Source: Blautia coccoides (GTDB lineage Bacteria > Bacillota > Clostridia > Lachnospirales > Lachnospiraceae). Taken from it: DNA of 64,000 nt. Below are positions 17,229-25,789 of the stretch, piece by piece. Within the stretch, counting starts at the first letter, position 1, and the number at the start of each line of letters is the position of its first letter. Under the pieces are notes generated by a model. It was not told the origin of the DNA and ran no database searches. It worked only from the letters and a program-made list of their open reading frames with translations. Made by a program: the position numbers and the translations under genes. The stretch is from the NCBI RefSeq assembly GCF_034355335.1, contig NZ_CP136422.1, forward strand, positions 2,452,501-2,516,500. The letters are read 5' to 3'.

Positions 17229-17285
17229 AGAGACAAAGCGGAGGACACATGTAAAAGCATGTGTGTTCGTGTTGTCTCTTTTTAT
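17229..17285 (+). promoter_or_regulatory. Leader terminator/antiterminator before the glp oxidation operon
   Basis: AGAGACAA (17229-17236) pairs with TTGTCTCT (17272-17279), and ACACATG (17245-17251) with CATGTGT (17258-17264). A purine-rich internal loop ending GGAGG separates the stems, and TTTTTAT follows. It resembles the leader at 16494-16540 in arm sequence and design and lies 29 bases before the oxidoreductase start. A GlpP-dependent antitermination site is inferred. Confidence 0.75.
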
Positions 17286-17313
17286 TTTTATAGAAAACAG
17301 GAGGAATGAAGAG

Positions 17314-18753
17314 ATGAAATATGATGTGATGATCATAGGCGCAGGTGTTGTGGGAAGCGCTGTGGCCAGAGAGTTGTCCAGATATAATCTGAAGACAGCC
17401 GTTATTGAGCGCGAGGAGGATGTCTGCTGCGGAACCTCCAAAGCAAACAGTGCAATTGTGCATGCCGGTTTTGACGCAGAGCCAGGTTCCATGAAGGCAA
17501 GGATGAATGTGAAGGGAAGCCGCATGATGGAAGAGCTGTCAGAGGAGCTGGATTTTCCATATAAGAGGAACGGTTCCCTGGTACTGTGTTTTGATGAGAA
17601 AGATATACCGAAGCTGGAAGCACTGAAAACCCGTGGGGAGGAAAACGGTGTGGAGGGACTCAGGATCGTGAGAGGAGAAGAGATCCATAAACTGGAACCG
17701 AACCTCTCCCATGAGGTCAAAGCCCTTTTATACGCTCCGACGGGAGGAATCGTATGTCCGTTTAAGCTGACTATCGCCCTGGCGGAGAATGCCAATGTAA
17801 ACGGTGTGGAATTCCTTCTGGATACAGAGGTAAAGGCAGTCAGAAAGCTTGAAAAAGGCGGATATGAGATCGAGACGGACCGGGAATGTTATGAAACAGC
17901 GTGTGTGATCAATGCAGCAGGGGTGTATGCGGATGTTTTCAACAATATGGTAAGCGAGCGGAAAATATCCATCACCCCCAGAAAAGGGGAATACTGCCTG
18001 CTGGATAAAAAGGCCGGAAATTTTGTTTCTCATACCGTATTCCAGCTTCCCACCAAGATGGGAAAGGGGGTTCTTATCACTCCAACGGTTCACGGCAATC
18101 TTCTTGTAGGCCCCACTGCCGATGACATTGAGGACAAAGAGGGGATTCAGACAACTGCCCGGGGACTTGGAAAGGTGGCCTCTCTGGCACGTGTAAGCGC
18201 GGCGGAGGTTCCCCTGCATATGGTCATCACCTCCTTTGCTGGACTTCGGGCCACGGAAAAAGACGAGGATTTTGTTCTGGGTGAAGCAGTAGACGCAGAG
18301 GGCTTTTTCAATGCGGCGGGCATTGAATCCCCTGGCCTTTCAAGTGCTCCGGCCATCGGAGAATACCTGGCGCAGATGGCGGCAGAGTATCTGCACGCAG
18401 AAAAGAAAGAGAATTTCATCAGCACCAGGGAGGACATTCCCAATGTGGCACAGGCATCCCCGGAGGAAATAGAGGAACTGATCAAAAAAGACCCGGCTTA
18501 TGGCAATGTGATCTGCCGCTGTGAGACTGTGACAGAGGGGGAGATCGTAAACGCCATCAAGCGGCCTTTGGGCGCCAGATCCTTAGACGGTGTGAAGCGG
18601 AGAACAAGGGCGGGAATGGGCAGATGCCAGTCCGGTTTCTGCGCGCCCAGAACGATGGAGATCCTGGCAAGGGAACTGCACATGGATCCCCTGGAGCTGA
18701 CTAAGGCAGGAAAGAACTCAAAGCTGCTCACAGGCGTGATCAAAGAAGGCTGA
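17314..18753 (+). CDS. GlpA-like FAD-dependent glycerol-3-phosphate dehydrogenase with BFD domain
   Basis: A 479-residue flavoprotein. The N-terminal Rossmann motif is VMIIGAGVVGSAVARELS (about residues 4-21), followed by DAO-type sequence (GTSKANSAIVHAGFDA, NAAGVYADVFNN). The C-terminal ~90 residues are a BFD-like [2Fe-2S] domain with ICRCETVTEGE and GMGRCQSGFCAP. It oxidises glycerol-3-phosphate to dihydroxyacetone phosphate, passing electrons to its partners. AGGAGG precedes the ATG at 17314; a longer frame runs back into the leader hairpin and is rejected. It is the first gene of a three-gene unit under the GlpP-type leader. Confidence 0.9.
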   Translation: MKYDVMIIGAGVVGSAVARELSRYNLKTAVIEREEDVCCGTSKANSAIVHAGFDAEPGSMKARMNVKGSRMMEELSEELDFPYKRNGSLVLCFDEKDIPKLEALKTRGEENGVEGLRIVRGEEIHKLEPNLSHEVKALLYAPTGGIVCPFKLTIALAENANVNGVEFLLDTEVKAVRKLEKGGYEIETDRECYETACVINAAGVYADVFNNMVSERKISITPRKGEYCLLDKKAGNFVSHTVFQLPTKMGKGVLITPTVHGNLLVGPTADDIEDKEGIQTTARGLGKVASLARVSAAEVPLHMVITSFAGLRATEKDEDFVLGEAVDAEGFFNAAGIESPGLSSAPAIGEYLAQMAAEYLHAEKKENFISTREDIPNVAQASPEEIEELIKKDPAYGNVICRCETVTEGEIVNAIKRPLGARSLDGVKRRTRAGMGRCQSGFCAPRTMEILARELHMDPLELTKAGKNSKLLTGVIKEG

Positions 18754-18797
18754 CAAGGATCACAGAGACATTTTAAACGGGAAAGAGAGGATAAATC

Positions 18798-20066
18798 ATG
18801 CGGTATGATTTGATTATAATAGGCGGAGGCCCGGCAGGCCTTGCAGCCGCAGTATCTGCCAGAAAAGAAGGGGTGGAGAACATCCTGATATTAGAGCGTG
18901 ACAGGGAACTGGGAGGAATCTTAAACCAGTGTATCCACAATGGCTTTGGCCTCCACACCTTTAAGGAGGAGCTGACAGGACCGGAATACGCATGGCGTTT
19001 TATTGAACAGGTGGAGGAACTGCAGATCCCTTATAAGCTTCACACCATGGTTCTGGATATCCGGGACGGGGAGACCTGCAGGACGGTCATGGCTATGAAC
19101 AGGGAGGACGGCCTTATGATGCTGGAAGCCCGTGCCGTGATCCTGGCTATGGGCTGCAGGGAGAGGCCAAGAGGCGCTTTGAATATTCCGGGATACCGCC
19201 CGGCAGGCATTTACACTGCGGGAACAGCCCAGCGTCTGGTAAATATGGAGGGATACATGCCGGGCAGGGAAGTGGTGATCCTGGGTTCCGGTGATATTGG
19301 CCTGATCATGGCCAGAAGGATGACTCTGGAGGGGGCAAAAGTAAAAGTTGTGGCAGAGCTGATGCCATTTTCCGGCGGCCTTCAGAGAAATATTGTACAG
19401 TGCCTCAATGATTTTGACATCCCTTTAAAACTAAGTCACACGGTGGTTGACATTCAGGGAAAGGAAAGAGTGACAGGCATTACATTGGCCCAGGTGGATG
19501 AGAACAGAAAGCCGATTCCGGGAACTGAGGAATTTTATTCCTGTGACACCCTGCTTTTGTCCTGCGGACTGATTCCAGAGAACGAGCTGTCAGGAAAAAT
19601 TGGAGTGGAATTGTCCCGCATCACCTCAGGTCCTGTGGTGAATGAGAGTCTGGAAACAAATGTGCCGGGTGTCTTTGCCTGCGGCAATGTGCTCCATGTG
19701 CATGATCTGGTGGATTATGTGTCTGAGGAGGCTGCAAGGGCTGGTGCCTGCGCCGCAGCCTATATAAAGGGAGAGAAAAAGGGGGATACAAGAGTGATTC
19801 CCGTCGCTGCTGTGGACGGCGTGTGCTACACTGTGCCCCAGGTTATCCGCCCTGCGTGCATGGAGGATACCATTACACTGCGTTTCCGGGTGGGCAGTGT
19901 TTACAGGGACTGCTATGTGAGCGTGTACCTGGGAGACCGGCGGATCTGGCACAAGAAGAAGAGAAAGCTGGCGCCGGGTGAGATGGAACAGGTGGTTCTG
20001 AAAAAATCAGATTTGACAGATGATGAAAGTTTCGATAAGATTACTGTGAAAGTGGAGGAGGCATAG
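18798..20066 (+). CDS. FAD/NAD-dependent oxidoreductase, glp operon second subunit
   Basis: A 422-residue pyridine-nucleotide-disulfide-oxidoreductase-like flavoprotein. The FAD-binding motif LIIIGGGPAGLAAAVSARK is at the N-terminus and a second nucleotide motif REVVILGSGDIGLIMARRM near residue 155. In clostridial glp operons this protein accompanies the GlpA-like subunit and DUF1667, probably as the electron-transfer partner. The start is 45 bases after the previous stop, with a GAGAGGA-type site. The C-terminal ~90 residues are beta-rich and typical of this subgroup. Confidence 0.9.
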   Translation: MRYDLIIIGGGPAGLAAAVSARKEGVENILILERDRELGGILNQCIHNGFGLHTFKEELTGPEYAWRFIEQVEELQIPYKLHTMVLDIRDGETCRTVMAMNREDGLMMLEARAVILAMGCRERPRGALNIPGYRPAGIYTAGTAQRLVNMEGYMPGREVVILGSGDIGLIMARRMTLEGAKVKVVAELMPFSGGLQRNIVQCLNDFDIPLKLSHTVVDIQGKERVTGITLAQVDENRKPIPGTEEFYSCDTLLLSCGLIPENELSGKIGVELSRITSGPVVNESLETNVPGVFACGNVLHVHDLVDYVSEEAARAGACAAAYIKGEKKGDTRVIPVAAVDGVCYTVPQVIRPACMEDTITLRFRVGSVYRDCYVSVYLGDRRIWHKKKRKLAPGEMEQVVLKKSDLTDDESFDKITVKVEEA

Positions 20067-20068
20067 AA

Positions 20069-20434
20069 ATGGAAACAAGAGAATTGATTTGCATTAATTG
20101 TCCTCTGGGATGCAGCCTTACTGTGACATTAGAAGAGGGTACCGTGAAAAAGGTGGAGGGAAATACCTGTAAAAAAGGGGAAGCCTACGGAAAGAAAGAG
20201 GTGACCAACCCCACCAGGATCGTCACTTCCTCTGTACGGGTGAGCGGGGGCACGCTTCCGGTGGTTTCTGTTAAGACCGCCTCCGATATTCCAAAAGGAA
20301 AGATTTACGACTGTGCGGAGGCTTTAAGATCCGTGACAGTGAAAGCGCCGGTACAGATTGGTGATGTAGTGCTGAAAAACGTGTGCGGAACCGGTGTGGA
20401 TATGGTCGCCACAAAGAATATTCCGGCGTTATAA
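20069..20434 (+). CDS. DUF1667 iron-sulfur-type protein of the glp operon
   Basis: A 121-residue protein with a CINCPLGC motif near residue 9 and a further Cys in GNTCKKGEAYG. This arrangement suits an iron-sulfur or zinc site, as in molybdopterin-enzyme N-termini. DUF1667 proteins routinely close the GlpA-like/FAD oxidoreductase operon in clostridia, probably as a small electron-transfer subunit. The gene starts two bases after the previous stop, so coupling is tight. Confidence 0.9.
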   Translation: METRELICINCPLGCSLTVTLEEGTVKKVEGNTCKKGEAYGKKEVTNPTRIVTSSVRVSGGTLPVVSVKTASDIPKGKIYDCAEALRSVTVKAPVQIGDVVLKNVCGTGVDMVATKNIPAL

Positions 20435-20463
20435 AAAGAACAGGATTTACAAGGAGAAGAAAA

Positions 20464-21288
20464 ATGCTGACAGATAAGAACGGGAAAAATGCAGAGAAGC
20501 TGAGAGACAAGAAGCTGTATCTTCTGGATATGGACGGAACGATTTACAACGAGGATGAAATTTTTGAGGGAACACTTGATTTTTTGGATGAGATCGAGAG
20601 AAGAGGCGGACAGTATATCTTTATCACCAACAATTCCTCAAAGTCAGTGAATGACTATGTGGAGAAGGTGACAAAAATGGGCATTCGGGCCGGATATGAG
20701 AATTTCTATACATCCAGCCAGGCCACAGCCATGTATATCAATGAAAATTATCCGGATCAGGTAGTCTACTGCATGGGAACCCGTTCCCTGGTAAATGAGC
20801 TGCGCGAGGCCGGCATTTCGGTGGTCACAGAGGTGGATGACAGGGCCTCTGTTGTTCTCATTGGATTTGATACGGAGAACACTTCAGAGAAGATCAGAAA
20901 TACCTGCATTATGCTGGGCAGAAATGTGGTTTATCTGGCTACAAATCCTGACTTTGTATGTCCGGTGAGCTTTGGATATATCCCTGACTGCGGCTCTATG
21001 AGCATAATGCTGAAAAATGCCACAGGAAAAGAACCATTTTTTATTGGTAAACCTGAGCCGATTATGGTAAACTGTGTATTAAAGAAGCTGGGCATGAAGG
21101 CAGAGGATGCTGTCATCATTGGTGACCGGCTTTACACAGATATCAAGACCGGAGTGAAAGCCGGGGTGGATACCATCTGTGTGCTTTCCGGTGAAGCGAC
21201 TACACAGGACATAGAAGAAGGAGATGTAAAGCCAACCTATGTCTTTGACAGCGTAAAAGAGATTTATGAGGGACTGACAGAAGCATGA
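20464..21288 (+). CDS. HAD-IIA family hydrolase (NagD/phosphoglycolate or glycerol-phosphate phosphatase-like)
   Basis: A 274-residue HAD superfamily phosphatase. Motif I is LLDMDGTIYN (Asp nucleophile), motif II FITNNSS, motif III Lys in FFIGKPEP, and motif IV VIIGDRLYTDI. The C2 cap region places it in subclass IIA. AAGGAG is seven bases before the ATG at 20464, so a frame reaching back into DUF1667 is not used. It lies 29 bases after the glp oxidation genes; a glycerol-3-phosphate phosphatase role is a plausible guess. The next gene overlaps by ATGA. Confidence 0.88.
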   Translation: MLTDKNGKNAEKLRDKKLYLLDMDGTIYNEDEIFEGTLDFLDEIERRGGQYIFITNNSSKSVNDYVEKVTKMGIRAGYENFYTSSQATAMYINENYPDQVVYCMGTRSLVNELREAGISVVTEVDDRASVVLIGFDTENTSEKIRNTCIMLGRNVVYLATNPDFVCPVSFGYIPDCGSMSIMLKNATGKEPFFIGKPEPIMVNCVLKKLGMKAEDAVIIGDRLYTDIKTGVKAGVDTICVLSGEATTQDIEEGDVKPTYVFDSVKEIYEGLTEA

Positions 21289-21968
21289 GATATAAGAATA
21301 TCAGGGAAGGGCGCTTTTTAAGCCGCCCTAACCGTTTTATTGCCCGTGTGGAGATTGACGGGCAGGAAGAAATCTGTCACGTAAAAAACACTGGAAGGTG
21401 CCGGGAATTGTTAGTTCCCGGCGCCTCTGTTTTTTTGGAGAAAAGTGACAAAAAAGAACGAAAAACAGCGTATGACCTGATCGCTGTAAAAAAGGGAAAC
21501 CGTCTGATCAATATGGATTCCCAGATACCCAACCGGGTGGTGGAGGAGTGGCTGCGTAAAGGCAGCCTGTTCGGAGAGGGCGCCTACATCCGTCCTGAGA
21601 CAAAATACGGAAATTCCCGTTTTGATCTGTATCTGGAACAGGGAGAACGGAAAATATTCATGGAAGTAAAAGGCGTGACACTGGAAGAAGACGGAATCGC
21701 CCGCTTTCCGGACGCGCCCACTGAACGGGGAATCAAGCATATAAAGGAGCTTTGCCAATGTATAAAAGAGGGCTATGAGGCGTATATTATGTTTGTTATC
21801 CAGATGAAGGACGTGAAACATTTTGAACCGAATAAAAAGACACATGAGGAGTTCGCAAAGGTGCTTTTGGAGGCAGAAGAAGCCGGAGTACATGTATTGG
21901 CCTATGACTGCTTTGTAAAGCCGGATGCCATCTTACTCAGGGAACCGGTGGAGGTAAAGCTGATATGA
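21285..21968 (+). CDS. sfsA: SfsA family DNA/RNA nuclease
   Basis: A 227-residue protein matching SfsA along its length: GRFLSRPNRFIARVEI, HVKNTGRCRELLVPGA, then the PD-(D/E)XK-like core SRFDLYL...IFMEVKGVTL, followed by FPDAPTERGIKHI. SfsA was first described as a sugar fermentation stimulation protein and is now considered a nuclease. It sits between and overlaps the HAD gene and mutY, both by four bases. Pairing with mutY is suggestive of DNA maintenance. Confidence 0.94.
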   Translation: MRYKNIREGRFLSRPNRFIARVEIDGQEEICHVKNTGRCRELLVPGASVFLEKSDKKERKTAYDLIAVKKGNRLINMDSQIPNRVVEEWLRKGSLFGEGAYIRPETKYGNSRFDLYLEQGERKIFMEVKGVTLEEDGIARFPDAPTERGIKHIKELCQCIKEGYEAYIMFVIQMKDVKHFEPNKKTHEEFAKVLLEAEEAGVHVLAYDCFVKPDAILLREPVEVKLI

Positions 21969-23017
21969 AACTGGAAGAGATAACAGAACCTCTGCTTTCC
22001 TGGTATGAGGAAAATAAGCGGGACCTGCCCTGGCGCAGAGACCCGTCTCCCTACCACGTGTGGGTTTCTGAAATCATGCTGCAGCAGACAAGAGTGGAGG
22101 CTGTAAAGGGATATTACGAGAGATTCCTTTCGGCGCTTCCCGGTATTGAAGATCTGGCCGCCTGCCCGGAAAATAAACTGTTGAAATTGTGGGAAGGTTT
22201 GGGCTATTATAATCGTGTGAAAAATATGCAGAAGGCGGCAAAAGAGATCGTTTTGAAATATAATAAAGAGATTCCGGCAGATTATGAGAAAATCCTGGCA
22301 CTGCCCGGTATCGGAAGCTATACGGCAGGCGCTGTCTCCTCCATTGCATTTGGCCTGAAAAAGCCGGCAGTGGACGGCAATGTTCTGCGGGTGATATCCC
22401 GTATTACTGAAAATGGGGACGATATCTTAAAGCAGTCGGTAAAGAAGCGGGTGGAACAGGAATTGGAAGCAGTCATGCCAGAGGACAGGCCTGGGGCGTT
22501 TAACCAGAGTCTCATGGAGTTGGGTGCTACCGTCTGTATACCGAACGGTATGGCTAAGTGCAGCGACTGTCCGGTAAGCCATCTGTGTAAGGCCCGGGCC
22601 AATGGCACTGTCTTGGAATATCCGAAAAAAGCCTCCAAAAAGAAACGCAGAATTGAGGAGAAGACAGTCCTTCTCATACAGAACGGGCAGGAATATGCCA
22701 TATGCAGGCGTCCCGATCAAGGACTTTTGGCCGGCCTGTATGAATTTCCCAATGTGGAAGGATGGCTGACCGAGGAGGAAGTGATCAGGGCAGTGGAGGA
22801 ATGGAAACTCATACCCCTGCACATAAGAACTGCAGGCGAGGCAAAACATATTTTTTCACATGTAGAGTGGCATATGAAGGGATATGTGGTAAAGGTGGCC
22901 TCCACAGAAGAGAAGGAGGCAGGAAACCTGCTTTTTATCAATAAAAAAGAGTCGAAGGGAAAATACGCGATTCCCTCCGCTTTTTCCGCATACAGAAAAT
23001 ATATTGAGGAGGACTAA
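21965..23017 (+). CDS. mutY: A/G-specific adenine glycosylase MutY
   Basis: A 350-residue protein with the HhH-GPD fold: LPWRRDPSPYHVWVSEIMLQ, catalytic Glu and VEAVKGYYERF, the helix-hairpin-helix LPGIGSYTAGAVSSIAFG and the catalytic Asp in VDGNVLRV. A [4Fe-4S] cluster motif follows (C-6x-C-2x-C-5x-C: CIPNGMAKCSDCPVSHLC). The C-terminal ~120 residues are the NUDIX-like domain that recognises 8-oxoguanine. It removes adenine mispaired with 8-oxoG. It overlaps sfsA by four bases. Confidence 0.95.
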   Translation: MKLEEITEPLLSWYEENKRDLPWRRDPSPYHVWVSEIMLQQTRVEAVKGYYERFLSALPGIEDLAACPENKLLKLWEGLGYYNRVKNMQKAAKEIVLKYNKEIPADYEKILALPGIGSYTAGAVSSIAFGLKKPAVDGNVLRVISRITENGDDILKQSVKKRVEQELEAVMPEDRPGAFNQSLMELGATVCIPNGMAKCSDCPVSHLCKARANGTVLEYPKKASKKKRRIEEKTVLLIQNGQEYAICRRPDQGLLAGLYEFPNVEGWLTEEEVIRAVEEWKLIPLHIRTAGEAKHIFSHVEWHMKGYVVKVASTEEKEAGNLLFINKKESKGKYAIPSAFSAYRKYIEED

Positions 23018-23021
23018 TTAA

Positions 23022-24038
23022 ATGAAATTATTGTCCGTAGCAGTTCCCTGCTATAATTCACAGGCATACATGGAAAAATGCGTGGATTCCCTGCTGGAAG
23101 GCGGGGATCAGGTAGAAATACTGATCGTGGATGACGGTTCCTCGGATGACACGGCAAAGATCGCAGACGATTATGCCGCCAGATATCCGGGCATTGTAAA
23201 GGCTATACATCAGGAGAACGGCGGCCATGGGGAGGCTGTGAACACAGGCCTTAAAAACGCCACCGGAATTTTTTTTAAAGTGGTGGACAGCGATGACTGG
23301 GTGAACAAAGAGGCTTATGAGGCGATCCTGACAAAGCTCTCAGAGATAGTGGGAGGGCCTCAGACCCTGGATATGATGATCAGCAATTTTGTCTATGAAA
23401 AGCAGGGCGCCAGACGGAAGAAAGTCATGCGCTATAAGAAATACCTTCCGCAGGGAAAAATTTTCACCTGGGAGGAGATCAGCAAGATGCCGGTGGGAAA
23501 ATATATTCTGATGCATTCGGTGATCTACCGCACCGGACTGCTCAGAGAGTGCGGTCTGGAGCTGCCGAAACACACCTTTTACGTGGACAACCTGTTTGTC
23601 TATCAGCCGCTGCCTTCGGTGAAGACCATGTACTATATGGACGTGAATTTTTACCGATATTTTATCGGCAGGGAGGACCAGTCAGTGCATGAGGACGTGA
23701 TGATACGCAGAATTGACCAGCAGCTTTTGGTGAACCGTCTCATGATCGATTCTGTGGCGGGAAAGAGGGTCAGTGACAAGCATCTGCGGCAGTATCTCCT
23801 CCGTTACCTGGACATTATCACCGCGGTTTCCTCTATTATGCTGATACGCTCCGGCACGGAGGAAAATTTGGAAAAGAAAAAGGATTTGTGGAAATATCTG
23901 AGAAATGAAGATATCCATATTTACAGGAAGCTCCGCCTGGGTATCCTAGGTAGAAGCGTGAATCTGCCGGGATGGAGCGGAAGAAATATTTCTGTGGCGA
24001 TCTATAAAGTAGTGCAGAAATTCTATGGTTTCAATTAA
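23022..24038 (+). CDS. Family 2 glycosyltransferase
   Basis: A 338-residue GT-A enzyme: LLSVAVPCYNSQAYMEKCVD at the start, the nucleotide-binding IVDDGSSDDTAKIADDYA, HQENGGHGEAVNTGL, and the DxD-type metal motif VVDSDDWV near residue 95. It transfers a sugar from an activated donor; the acceptor is unknown and no membrane segment is seen. It follows mutY by four bases but is functionally unrelated. A hairpin terminator ends the unit. Confidence 0.9.
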   Translation: MKLLSVAVPCYNSQAYMEKCVDSLLEGGDQVEILIVDDGSSDDTAKIADDYAARYPGIVKAIHQENGGHGEAVNTGLKNATGIFFKVVDSDDWVNKEAYEAILTKLSEIVGGPQTLDMMISNFVYEKQGARRKKVMRYKKYLPQGKIFTWEEISKMPVGKYILMHSVIYRTGLLRECGLELPKHTFYVDNLFVYQPLPSVKTMYYMDVNFYRYFIGREDQSVHEDVMIRRIDQQLLVNRLMIDSVAGKRVSDKHLRQYLLRYLDIITAVSSIMLIRSGTEENLEKKKDLWKYLRNEDIHIYRKLRLGILGRSVNLPGWSGRNISVAIYKVVQKFYGFN

Positions 24039-24099
24039 AGAAAAATCAAGAGTCAAAAGAATGAAAGAAGTCGCCATACGGAGGCGCTGTTAGTATGAA

Positions 24100-24135
24100 A
24101 AAAAGGACATTCCAAAAGCGGAGTGTCCTTTTTTT
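24100..24135. terminator. Hairpin terminator
   Basis: AAAAAGGACA (24100-24109) pairs with TGTCCTTTTT (24124-24133), extended by TCC/GGA inside and followed by T residues. It ends the glycosyltransferase unit and may also serve the convergent PAP2 gene. Confidence 0.82.
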
Positions 24136-24151
24136 GTGAAAATTTTAAAAG

Positions 24152-24799
24152 CTATTTTACAAAAGCCGGCTGTTTCTGCCGTGCAGGATGTGCCTTGTAG
24201 AACATCTGGTAACAGAAAACATTCAGCGCAAATGCCGCAACTACATCCACAAGTGTATGCTGCTTCAGGAATACGGTTGCCATCACGATAAGAATGGTCA
24301 GAAGCAGGGTACTGCCAAGCAGCAGGGGATGCCTTTTTGCTCTTGCGTTTTTGAAAACAGCTGTGCAGCAGGCCACGGAGTTAAATACATGGATACTGGG
24401 CAGTATATTAGTTGGAGTATCGATCTTGTATAAATGCCTCACCAGTTCAATGAAGATACTGTCACCCGAAAGCTTGGGACGCAGGTCCTGCCCGTTAGGA
24501 TAAATATAAGAGATCACCAGGAACAGTGTCATGCCCACTCCCAGGGTAAATATCAGTTGGTAAAATTCCCGTTTGCTGTCATTAAAAAATGAGAAGTATA
24601 AAACAGTCACTGCGATGTAGGCGAACCACAACAGATACGGGACGATGAAATATTCACAGAAGGGGATATAGTCATCAATCTTCATATGGATGATATGGGG
24701 CCGGATATCACGCTGCTCCAGGTATTGGAATGCCGCAAGATAAAAGATGCCGTATACTGGGATGATCCAGGTATGTTTGTATTTTTTAACCAGATTCAC
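24152..24799 (-). CDS. PAP2 superfamily membrane phosphatase/phosphotransferase
   Basis: A 215-residue integral membrane protein with about six hydrophobic segments. The PAP2-type motifs are partly recognisable: NGQDLRPKL, LPSIHVFNSVA (the core S-H) and KQHTLVDVVAAF (final H-x3-D). It would act on lipid phosphates or transfer phospho-headgroups at the membrane. A GTG start at 24799 follows AAGGTG. Neighbouring GDPD and lipid kinase genes on the same strand suggest glycerolipid metabolism. Confidence 0.83.
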   Translation of the reverse strand: MNLVKKYKHTWIIPVYGIFYLAAFQYLEQRDIRPHIIHMKIDDYIPFCEYFIVPYLLWFAYIAVTVLYFSFFNDSKREFYQLIFTLGVGMTLFLVISYIYPNGQDLRPKLSGDSIFIELVRHLYKIDTPTNILPSIHVFNSVACCTAVFKNARAKRHPLLLGSTLLLTILIVMATVFLKQHTLVDVVAAFALNVFCYQMFYKAHPARQKQPAFVK

Positions 24800-24936
24800 T
24801 TAATCACCTTCTTTTCGATGCCAAAGCCTTTCTTTGTCCTGCCAATTATAGCACAGGAAAATCAGGATAACAATGGGATTTACAGTAAATTCAGAAAAGC
24901 TTCACATCCAATTCACACTCTGGAAAAAACATCTGG

Positions 24937-25770
24937 TCATGCCTGTCTGCGGGGAAGAAAACTGTCAAAAATAACGGAGTCAAAACGTTTTTTGTATTTT
25001 TCGTAGGCTTCCGGTGTGCGCAGTGTCCAGGCAAACACAGGTGTTTTGTACAGATGGCGGTTCAGGCAGAAGCTCAGGTTCCGGCTGTCCTTATAGCAGT
25101 AGGCAATGAAGTCAGGACGGCCGATACAGTTGGTGAGCAGGTGTTTGACCAGAAAGCTCAGTACATATCCACCCTCAGCCACAGGGCTTGTGAGATTGGA
25201 GGAGAGCTGTCCTCTCACAACATCCGGCCGATTGCGGCGGTACCAGAAAAGGGCCAGGGAATTAAAGGATTCTATGCAGTAGCTGCCCTTATACCCCTGT
25301 AACAGTTTATCCACAAGAAGGCAAGGATATGTGTGGTGAGAGTGAAGTTTTATCTCGATCAGCAGAGGAACACGTCCGTCCACAAGCTTCAGTACATCAG
25401 AAAAGAGAGGAATCTTCTCGCCTGTATTCTGGAGGGAAAGTCTCTGAAGCTCCTCATAGGTTTTTGTTTCCAGAGGGAGGTCAATGCCGCACATGCGGCC
25501 GAGGGTATAGTCGTGGAAAACTACGATTTTCTCGTCTTTGGTGATCTGAACATCCAGCTCAATGGGATATCCGCAGAGAACGGCCCTCTCAAATGCCGGC
25601 AGGGAATTCTCCGGTATGCCTTCTTTGGGGTCAAACAGCCCCCTGTGCGCAAAAAGCCTGTGCATAAAGGCGCGGGTCTGGGATTTCCTTGTAAAACGCG
25701 GCATGATGCAATAGAAGTAGAGTAAAAAAACGAGAAGTATAATGGCAGCAGTTATCAGCAGTAATTTCAT
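24937..25770 (-). CDS. Glycerophosphodiester phosphodiesterase family protein
   Basis: A 277-residue GDPD. One N-terminal membrane segment (about residues 3-22) is followed by the catalytic TIM barrel: FAHRGLFDP and IPENSLPAFERA, then ELDVQITKDEKIVVFHDYTL with the metal-binding Glu/Asp and second catalytic His. It releases glycerol-3-phosphate from deacylated phospholipids, which would feed the glp genes elsewhere in the window. It is 19 bases downstream of the lipid kinase gene, in one operon. Confidence 0.92.
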   Translation of the reverse strand: MKLLLITAAIILLVFLLYFYCIMPRFTRKSQTRAFMHRLFAHRGLFDPKEGIPENSLPAFERAVLCGYPIELDVQITKDEKIVVFHDYTLGRMCGIDLPLETKTYEELQRLSLQNTGEKIPLFSDVLKLVDGRVPLLIEIKLHSHHTYPCLLVDKLLQGYKGSYCIESFNSLALFWYRRNRPDVVRGQLSSNLTSPVAEGGYVLSFLVKHLLTNCIGRPDFIAYCYKDSRNLSFCLNRHLYKTPVFAWTLRTPEAYEKYKKRFDSVIFDSFLPRRQA

Positions 25771-25789
25771 AAGTTAAACCTTCTTTCAG

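Noticed and set aside
17263..17313. Longer start for the GlpA-like protein (MFVLSLFIFIENRR...)
   Set aside because: It runs back through the leader hairpin and T run; AGGAGG sits correctly before the ATG at 17314.
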